From a bacterium (GTDB lineage: Bacteria; Bacillota; Clostridia; Oscillospirales; Acutalibacteraceae), in contig JAHKZS010000104.1 in assembly GCA_020626545.1 (NCBI GenBank), positions 1 through 11,765 of the forward strand: DNA of 11,765 nt. The letters run 5' to 3'. Below, one piece after another: positions 1-4,980 of the stretch (its first letter is position 1; every line of letters starts with the position of its first letter). Below the pieces are notes generated by a model. The model did no database searches and had not been told where the DNA came from. It saw nothing but the letters and a program-made list of their open reading frames with translations. The translations under genes and the position numbers were made by a program.

Positions 1-144
1 TTCAGACGCTTCTTAACACGCGGAAAAACAAAGACGGAAACGCAGTTTTTGCTGCTTGCTTTCGCTTTCAACATCAAGAAGTTATGGCACCGCACAATTG
101 ACGGACGTTTAGGTCTGTCGTTATTCAATCAACAAGTCGCGTAA
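1..144 (+). CDS. IS1182-family transposase, C-terminal fragment (5' end outside window)
   Basis: The frame is open from base 1 to a TAA at 142-144 and encodes 47 residues. The segment begins FRRFLTRGKTKTETQF and continues LLLAFAFNIKKLWHR. Basic-aromatic ends of this kind, with an 'AFAFNI+KL' run, are typical of the C-terminus of IS1182-type DDE transposases (family knowledge). The catalytic DDE residues lie upstream of the window, so intactness cannot be judged. The gene points at the spore-coat pair, and two hairpins at 173-198 and 269-298 follow it. If the element is complete, its right end should fall between 145 and about 303. The alternative is a relic of the same family. Family assignment is fairly confident, activity unknown. 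Confidence 0.72.
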   Translation, partial: FRRFLTRGKTKTETQFLLLAFAFNIKKLWHRTIDGRLGLSLFNQQVA

Positions 145-172
145 ACTTAAAAGTTTTCCACAAAAATCAAAG

Positions 173-198
173 AGAGGATGGAATTTTCCCCACCCTCT
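173..198 (-). terminator. Hairpin, possible terminator of the minus-strand coat operon
   Basis: Arms 173-181 and 190-198 form a 9-bp stem around an 8-nt loop. Read on the minus strand, the one non-Watson-Crick position is a G.U wobble. On the plus strand it is an A.C mismatch, so the minus-strand RNA folds better. On the minus strand a T-rich run (CTTTGATTTTTG) follows soon after the stem. It lies about 105 bp past the stop of the coat gene. It may instead be a subterminal structure of the insertion sequence. Confidence 0.4.
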
Positions 199-268
199 GA
201 TTAATGTCGTTTTCTTGCTGTTGAAATGTGATGATATTTTACAAGTCTTTACCTGTTACTTATACTGA

Positions 269-303
269 GAGGCTGCCGCATCATTTTGCGACAGCCTCCT
301 TTT
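269..303 (+). terminator. Hairpin with T-run after the transposase, possibly the IS right end
   Basis: Arms 269-280 (GAGGCTGCCGCA) and 287-298 form a 12-bp stem with one mismatch around a 6-nt loop, followed on the plus strand by CTTTTT. This suits Rho-independent termination of the transposase transcript. On the minus strand the mismatch becomes a G.U pair but no T-run follows, so it is a poorer terminator for the coat genes. GGCTGTCGCA-type hairpins are seen near ends of some IS1182-like elements (from memory). Without the left end this cannot be confirmed. Confidence 0.55.
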
Positions 304-552
304 TCAGCCTTGCGCGCTGAATTTCTGTTTTACGCTGTTGAGTTTAGCAGTTTCGGCGGTGTCGGTCTGGTACCAGCCTTTAGCTTGCATCTTCTTATAG
401 ATGTCGTCCTGAAGCTTTAAGGAGTCGTTCAAGCTGTTCGAAAACGTTTGGTGGACATTTTCGGTAGAGGACTCAATCGCCCCATGCATATAAAGGTCGC
501 ATACGCCCTTTTCGAGCATTAGCATATTTTCCATTAAGTTTCTGTCGTCCAT
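304..552 (-). CDS. Spore coat protein, CotF-type (82 aa)
   Basis: Small protein of the coat F family, short clostridial form. It begins MDDRNLMENMLMLEKGVCDLY and contains 'KGVCDLYMHGAIES', then 'LNDSLKLQDDIYKKMQAKGWY' split across the middle. This matches the usual 'KG..DLY.HG..ES....V...F...L...L..Q..IY..M...GWY' pattern of these helical, ferritin-like coat proteins. They are made in the mother cell and deposited on the forespore (family knowledge). The start at 550-552 is supported by AAGGAG eight bases upstream. It lies 14 bp after the 57-aa partner gene and is probably co-transcribed with it. The C-terminal tail is short and polar, with no membrane segment. Assignment to the family is confident; the exact layer or role in the coat is not known. 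Confidence 0.85.
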   Translation of the reverse strand: MDDRNLMENMLMLEKGVCDLYMHGAIESSTENVHQTFSNSLNDSLKLQDDIYKKMQAKGWYQTDTAETAKLNSVKQKFSAQG

Positions 553-566
553 ACTTCTCTCTCCTT

Positions 567-740
567 TTAAAGCAGATTATAAAAATTACCGAAAATCTCT
601 TTGTGTTTACTTGCGCACTGTTCGGTAAAGTTTTTCAGTTCGCCGTCGCTTAACCTGGAAGCGATTTCTTTAAACTGCGTCTGGTAATACTGCTCATGTC
701 CGAGCGCGTCTTCTACATACAAAAGTTCTTTTGATGTCAT
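567..740 (-). CDS. Small spore-coat-associated protein (57 aa), first gene of the coat pair
   Basis: The reading frame runs from ATG at 738-740 to TAA at 567-569 and gives 57 residues beginning MTSKELLYVEDALGHEQYY. It includes 'LSDGELKNFTEQCASKHKEIF'-like amphipathic helices and ends GNFYNLL. Short proteins with 'ELLY.EDAL.HE' directly upstream of CotF-type genes recur in Clostridia and resemble one half of the coat F helical fold (from memory). The helical pattern and pairing support a coat partner. The nearest purine-rich stretch, GGAAAGG, ends 14 bases before the ATG, which is a long spacing. It overlaps one arm of a possible pseudoknot in the leader (see 755-905). An ATG upstream of the chosen one stops after four codons, so it is not an alternative. 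Confidence 0.72.
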   Translation of the reverse strand: MTSKELLYVEDALGHEQYYQTQFKEIASRLSDGELKNFTEQCASKHKEIFGNFYNLL

Positions 741-754
741 AATAATTGCATAGC

Positions 755-905
755 CTTTCCGCCCACAAATAGTTATTAAACCTTACGCTGTTACCGTGGG
801 CAGATAAAGCGTAAACGGCAATTAAGCCGCCGCTCGTGCGTACTCAGCGCAACTGAGCGGGTAATATTAATTTGAAATAGTGTGAGCTTTCACACTATTT
901 CTCCT
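755..905 (-). ncRNA. Candidate structured RNA or riboswitch-like leader upstream of the coat genes
   Basis: No convincing gene covers this 235-bp gap, but it is packed with perfect stems. In plus coordinates these are: 874-885 with 890-901 (12 bp, 4-nt loop); 830-835 with 855-860 (6 bp), enclosing 837-840 with 848-851; 816-819 with 826-829 (4 bp); and 783-789 with 808-814 (7 bp). The loop of the last stem carries GTGGGC (796-801), which is complementary to GCCCAC at 761-766, a likely pseudoknot. Read on the minus strand, the pseudoknot's 3' arm abuts GGAAAGG, the only plausible ribosome binding site of the 57-aa gene, so folding could control translation. The strand is inferred from this context. 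I do not recognise a named family. The widespread Firmicutes raiA-motif RNA is one candidate to test, but I cannot confirm it. Confidence 0.5.
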
Positions 906-961
906 CTGTAATAGCTTTAGCTGATAAATTAAAAATATTCTTTAAATATTTGAAAATTAGC

Positions 962-989
962 TTGACAAAATAGGAATGTGTGCTATAAT
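962..989 (+). promoter_or_regulatory. Sigma-A promoter of the gpx-CDF-ohrR operon
   Basis: The -35 TTGACA (962-967) and -10 TATAAT (984-989) are both perfect consensus, with a 16-bp spacer and an extended -10 TG at 981-982. Initiation is expected near 995-997, inside the palindromic operator that follows. Such a strong promoter with an overlapping operator suggests high expression once a repressor leaves. Confidence 0.88.
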
Positions 990-993
990 ATTA

Positions 994-1013
994 TTAAATT
1001 GTACACAATTTAA
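994..1013 (+). promoter_or_regulatory. OhrR-type operator (perfect 20-bp palindrome)
   Basis: TTAAATTGTACACAATTTAA is a perfect inverted repeat (9-bp arms, 2-bp centre) starting five bases after the -10. Its core AATTGTACACAATT differs by one base from AATTGTATACAATT, found in the Bacillus subtilis ohrA operator as I recall it. The third gene of this operon encodes an OhrR with the sensing cysteine, so autoregulation by OhrR is the natural reading. The match is direct; binding is inferred. Confidence 0.8.
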
Positions 1014-1035
1014 TTTTATACAAAGGAGCATTGAT

Positions 1036-1509
1036 ATGAGTATTTATGATTATAAAGTTAAAGACGCTAAAGGCGAAACAGTCGATATGGCGGACTATAA
1101 AGGAAAGGTTCTCCTTATCGTGAACACAGCTACAGGCTGCGGATTTACTCCCCAGTACGACGGTCTCGAGAAGCTTTACGCCGATTATAATGACAAGGGC
1201 TTTGAGATTCTCGACTTCCCGTGTAACCAGTTCGGCAATCAGGCGCCCGGTACAGAGGAAGAAATTGTCAGCTTCTGTAAGATGAAGTTCGGCACAACAT
1301 TTAAGCAGTTCGCTAAAGTCGAGGTTAACGGCGATAACGAGGAGCCCCTGTTCACCTACCTTAAATCTCAGAAAAAGGGTATCGGCGGTTCTAAGATTAA
1401 ATGGAACTTTACTAAGTTTTTAGTAGACAGAGACGGTAACGTTATCGACCGTTTCGGCTCTACTACTACACCCGAAAAAATCGCCGGTAAGATAGAGAAG
1501 GTTCTCTAA
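1036..1509 (+). CDS. gpx: Glutathione-peroxidase-family thiol peroxidase (157 aa, Cys type)
   Basis: Thioredoxin-fold peroxidase that reduces hydrogen peroxide and organic hydroperoxides in the cytoplasm. The tetrad is visible: peroxidatic Cys35 in 'NTATGCGFTPQ', Gln69 after 'FPCNQFG', and Trp123-Asn124 in 'WNFTKFLVDRDG'. Cys81 in 'FCKMKFG' sits where yeast and plant enzymes keep the resolving cysteine. This points to a thioredoxin-recycled enzyme rather than a glutathione-dependent one (family knowledge). Cysteine, not selenocysteine, is in the active site. Length is normal. The start at 1036 has AAAGGAG seven bases upstream. An upstream in-frame ATG at 976 lies inside the promoter and is rejected. 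It is first in the operon, one base before the metal exporter, and probably induced by organic peroxide through OhrR. Confidence 0.93.
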   Translation: MSIYDYKVKDAKGETVDMADYKGKVLLIVNTATGCGFTPQYDGLEKLYADYNDKGFEILDFPCNQFGNQAPGTEEEIVSFCKMKFGTTFKQFAKVEVNGDNEEPLFTYLKSQKKGIGGSKIKWNFTKFLVDRDGNVIDRFGSTTTPEKIAGKIEKVL

Positions 1510-1510
1510 A

Positions 1511-2617
1511 ATGGAACTCAACAGAGATAAAGTCATAGTCCGCACAAGTTTTATCGGCATCGCGGTAAACGTGGTACTTGTACTGTTCAAGATGGCGGTA
1601 GGACTTGTGGCGAACTCTATCGCGATTATACTCGACGCGGTAAATAACTTGAGCGACGTACTCTCGTCGTCGATTACAATAGTCGGAACTAAGCTTGCCT
1701 CGAAAGCGCCCGACAAAAAGCACCCTTACGGTCACGGCAGGGTCGAATACATCACCTCGGTAGTTATCTCGGTTATCGTGCTTTTAGCGGGTATAACCTC
1801 AATGAGAGAATCTATCGAAAAAATTATACATCCAGTTAAAACCAACTACTCGATTTATACGATTATCATTATCTCGGTAGCGATTTTAGCGAAATTTATA
1901 CTCGGAAGATACGTTAAAGGTACAGGTAAAAAGCTTAACTCCCAATCCTTAATAGCTTCGGGTTCTGACGCGCTGTTTGACGCAGTACTATCGTTCACAA
2001 CTTTAGTCGGAGCGGTTATAAATATGATATGGGGATTACAGCTCGAGGGTATACTCGGCGCGTTAATCTCGGTTATCATCATTAAAGCCGGTATAGATAT
2101 GCTCAGAGAGGGCTTATCGAGTATTATAGGACTTCGAACCGACTCGGAAATTACCGACAACGTAAAGGATACGGTCGCAAGCTTCGAGCAGGTCCACGGC
2201 GTTTACGACCTTACTCTCCACAACTACGGCCCGACTAAGCTTATCGGCTCGGTTCATATAGAGGTTGACGATAATATGACCGCGAGGGAGATTCACGAAC
2301 TCACCCGAAAAATCTCGGAAAAGATTATCGAGGAGTTCGGAATAATACTTACCGTCGGAATTTACGCTTCCAACACTTCCGAGGAATACGAAAAGTATAA
2401 AACAATCGTCAAGGAAGAAATTAAAAAGCATCCCGAAGTATTACAGATGCACGGACTTTATATAGAGGACGAAAGGAAACTCCTCTCGTTCGATATTGTC
2501 GTAGATTTCGACCACGACGGCGAAAAAGTTAAGAAAGAAATAGCCGAAAACCTGAGCAAGAAGATTACGGAGTACAACATCTACATTGTTCTCGACTCGG
2601 ATTTCAGCGATATATAA
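1511..2617 (+). CDS. Cation diffusion facilitator, probable Mn(II)/Fe(II) exporter (368 aa)
   Basis: Membrane antiporter of the CDF family that moves divalent metal out of the cell in exchange for protons. An N-terminal domain of about six helices (residues about 11-200) is followed by a cytoplasmic domain (about 205-368). The loop signature HPYGHGRVEY is at 71-80. The transport site reads N45-x3-D49 in helix 2 and D153-x3-D157 in helix 5. Zinc carriers usually have His/Asp in helix 5, whereas N/D-x3-D with D-x3-D is the pattern of Mn-type CDFs such as MntE (family knowledge). The protein is longer than the usual roughly 300 aa because a second alpha/beta segment follows the first cytoplasmic domain (about 290-368). 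Placement between gpx and ohrR implies that metal export is part of the peroxide response. The metal is inference. Confidence 0.9.
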   Translation: MELNRDKVIVRTSFIGIAVNVVLVLFKMAVGLVANSIAIILDAVNNLSDVLSSSITIVGTKLASKAPDKKHPYGHGRVEYITSVVISVIVLLAGITSMRESIEKIIHPVKTNYSIYTIIIISVAILAKFILGRYVKGTGKKLNSQSLIASGSDALFDAVLSFTTLVGAVINMIWGLQLEGILGALISVIIIKAGIDMLREGLSSIIGLRTDSEITDNVKDTVASFEQVHGVYDLTLHNYGPTKLIGSVHIEVDDNMTAREIHELTRKISEKIIEEFGIILTVGIYASNTSEEYEKYKTIVKEEIKKHPEVLQMHGLYIEDERKLLSFDIVVDFDHDGEKVKKEIAENLSKKITEYNIYIVLDSDFSDI

Positions 2618-2626
2618 GGTAATTTT

Positions 2627-3061
2627 ATGGATAAAAACTCAGATACATTAAAACTCGAAAATCAACTTTGTTTTCCGCTTTACGCGTGTTCAAAGGAAAT
2701 AGTACGGCGTTACAAACCGTATCTCGACAAAATCGACTTAACCTACACCCAGTACATAACTATGATGGTTATGTGGGAAGTAAAACAGATTAACGTTAAG
2801 GAACTCGGCGAGAAGCTTTATCTCGACTCGGGAACTCTCACTCCCCTATTAAAAAAGCTCGAAAGTAAGGATTACGTTAAGCGTGAGCGTTCTAAACACG
2901 ATGAGCGCAACCTTATCGTAACTATAACGGAAAAAGGCGAGGCGCTTAAATCTAAAGCTGTAGACATACCCGAAAAGGTTTCGGCGTGTATGACTTTAAG
3001 CGAGGAAAAAGCTCAGGCTTTATACAGCGTGCTTTACGAGATTTTAGACTCGATGGAATAG
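2627..3061 (+). CDS. ohrR: OhrR, MarR-family organic-peroxide-sensing repressor (144 aa)
   Basis: Winged-helix dimeric repressor. 'LKLENQLCFPLYA' places Cys15 exactly where Bacillus OhrR has its peroxide-sensing cysteine. Tyr19 and Tyr29, which hydrogen-bond that cysteine in OhrR, are both present. 'GEKLYLDSGTLTPLLKKLE' (61-79) is the DNA-recognition helix region and 'KRERSKHDERN' (85-95) the wing. A further Cys121, in 'IPEKVSACMTLSEE', lies near the position of the resolving cysteine (Cys127) of Xanthomonas-type two-Cys OhrR. Cys21 is a third cysteine. Nine bases separate it from the CDF stop, and its own ribosome site is weak (AAGG), so it is likely translated in step with the operon at low level. 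The palindrome at 994-1013 is the expected target. Usual clients such as ohrA are absent here. Confidence 0.93.
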   Translation: MDKNSDTLKLENQLCFPLYACSKEIVRRYKPYLDKIDLTYTQYITMMVMWEVKQINVKELGEKLYLDSGTLTPLLKKLESKDYVKRERSKHDERNLIVTITEKGEALKSKAVDIPEKVSACMTLSEEKAQALYSVLYEILDSME

Positions 3062-3117
3062 ATAAACGAAATGTTTTTAACATTCCTTCCCTTTTTTTCT
3101 TTCTTATTATTTATTAC

Positions 3118-3148
3118 AAAAGGCAAGTTCAAAACGAACTTGCCTTTT
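3118..3148. terminator. Bidirectional Rho-independent terminator between convergent operons
   Basis: Perfect 13-bp stem (3118-3130 with 3136-3148) around AAAAC, with A/T runs on both outer sides of the GC-rich core. It sits between the ohrR stop and the stop of the convergent dehydrogenase gene, so it can end both transcripts. Confidence 0.9.
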
Positions 3149-3158
3149 GTGTTTAAGT

Positions 3159-3917
3159 TTATTTATCTTTACGTTTCATCTGCATATTATAAGACATTCT
3201 CGTAAGCATTTTTTCGCTTAAAAAATGTTCTCCGAATTTAGCGAGCTTCATAAGCTTTCCCGGGGTAATTATCATTTTACCCTTTAGAGTTTTATCTATC
3301 GCGTACTTGGCGGCATACTCGCTCGATAGTCCGCCGACCGCGAAGTTAACGTTAGCGACCTTATTAAACTCGGTATTAACAGGTCCGGGACAAAGCGCCG
3401 AAACCTTTACGTTAATCTTATCACGCCGCATTTCCTCGTGGACAGCCTCCGTTAAACGCACAACATAGTTTTTAGAAGCGTAGTAGCTTGAGAAAGTCGG
3501 TCCCGATAAGAATCCCGCGGCTGAGCCTACGTTAAGGATATAGCCCTTATTTTTCTTAATCATATCCTTGATATATAGCTTAGTTAAAATATGGAGCGCT
3601 TTAATGTTTGTATCAATAAGCTCGAGTTCCTTTTCGAGCGGAACATCTACAAACTTTCCGTAAGCGCCGAAACCCGCGTTATTAATAAGGAACTCAACAT
3701 TCTTATCCTTAGTCATATCGTATAACTTAAAACAGTTTTCCGCCTTAGATAAGTCGAGCGGGATAACTTCTACATTTACGTTATTAAGCTCATCTTTAAG
3801 CTCTAAGAGCCTATCCTCACGGCGAGCGGTAAGAATAAGGTCATAACCAAGCTCCGCGAGATAACGCGCCATATCGCGCCCCATTCCGCTGCTCGCGCCT
3901 GTGATTAAAGCAGTCAT
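3159..3917 (-). CDS. Short-chain dehydrogenase/reductase (252 aa)
   Basis: Classical SDR oxidoreductase, cytoplasmic, probably NADPH-dependent. The nucleotide motif TGASSGMG is at 6-13, and 'TARRE' at 30-34 places arginines where NADP-preferring members have them. NNAG is at 79-82. The catalytic set is N104, S132, Y145 and K149 (YxxxK), with 'CPGPV' at 176-180. The C-terminus is Lys/Met-rich and lacks a membrane segment. The substrate cannot be read from sequence; relatives include the YqjQ/DltE-like group. It is the last gene after two lipoproteins, with eight bases between them. AGGTG precedes the ATG by five bases. Its link to the lipoproteins is unexplained. The SDR family is certain, function open. 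Confidence 0.92.
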   Translation of the reverse strand: MTALITGASSGMGRDMARYLAELGYDLILTARREDRLLELKDELNNVNVEVIPLDLSKAENCFKLYDMTKDKNVEFLINNAGFGAYGKFVDVPLEKELELIDTNIKALHILTKLYIKDMIKKNKGYILNVGSAAGFLSGPTFSSYYASKNYVVRLTEAVHEEMRRDKINVKVSALCPGPVNTEFNKVANVNFAVGGLSSEYAAKYAIDKTLKGKMIITPGKLMKLAKFGEHFLSEKMLTRMSYNMQMKRKDK

Positions 3918-3925
3918 AGCATCAC

Positions 3926-4351
3926 CTATTTATCGTTAGTTACATATCCTTTTTGGGTTTTAATCTGCATTTCGGTAACTCTGGTAACATCTATCGAAAA
4001 AATCTCATTGTAACGTCTAGCCTCGTCGAAAGTATCTTCGTCGATAACGATAACCTGTCCGCCCTTAAACACGAGTAAGTCACGCGCGGAGATTGTACCC
4101 ATAGTATATCTTACAAAACAGGGAGAGTTATTCTCGCTGGGCACAATATAATACTTGAGGTTTTTATTGACAATGCTCATATCACCCTTGGTATATGTAC
4201 TCGCAAGCCAAGCCTTAGTATCGTTTACGGCTTCCTTTGTGCTGTAATCTACTACCTGGCCTTTAAGCGACCCGGCGCATGAGCAGGAGTTTATAATTCC
4301 AATAGAGAATAATGTTGTCGCAATCAACAAAGCTGCTACTAATTTTTTCAT
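3926..4351 (-). CDS. Putative lipoprotein, second of a tandem paralogous pair (141 aa)
   Basis: The first 23 residues form a lipoprotein-like signal: MKK, a hydrophobic run, then 'FSIGIINSC' with the candidate lipidated Cys23. The -3/-2/-1 residues I-N-S are not ideal for a lipobox. The mature part of about 118 residues has no family I recognise. Shared with the upstream neighbour are 'LFSIGII.SCS' (14-24), a 'PS..N' turn (71-75), 'DLLVFK.G.V' (91-100), and a 'D.D.F...R.Y...FS' region (104-119). The fold is probably a small alpha/beta domain anchored outside the membrane. GGAGG lies five bases before the start. Cys25 follows the lipid cysteine and Cys78 is also present. Sequence divergence from the paralogue suggests different roles. 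Confidence 0.78.
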   Translation of the reverse strand: MKKLVAALLIATTLFSIGIINSCSCAGSLKGQVVDYSTKEAVNDTKAWLASTYTKGDMSIVNKNLKYYIVPSENNSPCFVRYTMGTISARDLLVFKGGQVIVIDEDTFDEARRYNEIFSIDVTRVTEMQIKTQKGYVTNDK

Positions 4352-4366
4352 AATGACCTCCGTAAT

Positions 4367-4825
4367 TTACACATCAAATTCAGCGCCGAATCCGCCGTTA
4401 ACGACATCGGGCTGATTTAAAATTTCTTTGTCGGATATACCGATAATATTTACCGAGAATTTATCCTTATACTTCTTGAAGCTGTCCTTGTCAGAATTTA
4501 AAGACAGCACCTTTCCGCTTTTAAACACAAGCAAATCGTCCTTAATCTTATTGAGCTTAAATCTCATAAAATAGATATTGTTATCGTCGGACGGAAGCAT
4601 TTTATAGTTAATTTTATTCTCGGTTTCACTCTTAGTTAAACCCGCGTATTTCGCTACGATATAAGTTATCGCCGATTTGAGCGCGGTTTTTGACGTAAAC
4701 TCGGGTTCTTTAGTTGAGATTGTTTTACTCTCCGTTACTTTTTTATTATCTCCCGAGCAGGAAGTTATTATTCCAATAGAGAATAATAATGCCGCCGTCA
4801 AAAACAAAACGGTAATTCTTTTCAT
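4367..4825 (-). CDS. Putative lipoprotein, first of a tandem paralogous pair (152 aa)
   Basis: MKR and a hydrophobic core lead to 'FSIGIITSC', with candidate lipidated Cys23 at the same position as in the downstream paralogue. A Lys/Thr/Ser-rich linker (about 25-45) is followed by a domain of about 100 residues with 'YKMLPSDDN' (74-82) and 'DDLLVFKSGKV' (96-106). No enzyme motif is visible. The two genes share an identical 18-base run within the signal-peptide region (4296-4313 and 4770-4787), consistent with duplication. AAGG lies eight bases before the ATG. A good promoter is just upstream, making this the first gene of the lipoprotein-lipoprotein-SDR operon. Surface or membrane-anchored location is inferred; function unknown. 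Confidence 0.78.
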   Translation of the reverse strand: MKRITVLFLTAALLFSIGIITSCSGDNKKVTESKTISTKEPEFTSKTALKSAITYIVAKYAGLTKSETENKINYKMLPSDDNNIYFMRFKLNKIKDDLLVFKSGKVLSLNSDKDSFKKYKDKFSVNIIGISDKEILNQPDVVNGGFGAEFDV

Positions 4826-4859
4826 ATAACCGACCTTTCATTTCGCAGTTATCTTATTA

Positions 4860-4888
4860 ATTATACATCAGCTTAGATTCAATTGCAA
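4860..4888 (-). promoter_or_regulatory. Sigma-A promoter of the lipoprotein-SDR operon
   Basis: On the minus strand the -35 TTGCAA (4883-4888) and -10 TATAAT (4860-4865) are separated by 17 bp. The first lipoprotein start is about 35 bases beyond the -10. No palindromic operator is apparent. Confidence 0.72.
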
Positions 4889-4952
4889 GAAATTTTATAT
4901 ATCCTCGTCAAGCTTAGTCGTTCCTATCAAGAGTATTGTAACTTAATCACCT

Positions 4953-4978
4953 AAAAAAGGCTCCTTTCGGAGCCTTTT
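4953..4978 (-). terminator. Terminator of the symporter gene
   Basis: Perfect 10-bp stem (4955-4964 with 4969-4978) with a GAAA loop on the minus strand. The A-run at 4953-4958 gives a T-run at its 3' edge. It starts two bases after the symporter stop codon and separates that gene from the lipoprotein promoter. Confidence 0.92.
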
Positions 4979-4980
4979 AA

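Noticed and set aside
867..893. Eight-residue ORF on the minus strand with GAGGAG upstream, as a feature
   Set aside because: It is too short to support as a gene and lies within a perfect hairpin. Kept only as an observation in the findings.
755..905. tmRNA, RNase P RNA, SRP RNA or 6S RNA as the identity of the structured region
   Set aside because: None of the hallmark sequences was seen: no tmRNA tag frame ending in Ala-Ala, no RNase P GAGGAAAGUCC core, and no SRP GGAAG tetraloop region.
976..1035. Longer start for the glutathione peroxidase (ATG at 976)
   Set aside because: The extension overlaps the promoter and operator, lacks a ribosome site and is not peroxidase-like. ATG at 1036 has AAAGGAG at good spacing and matches family length.
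1420..2431. Antisense open frames across gpx and the CDF gene
   Set aside because: They lie opposite strongly supported coding sequence, have low-complexity composition and no ribosome sites.
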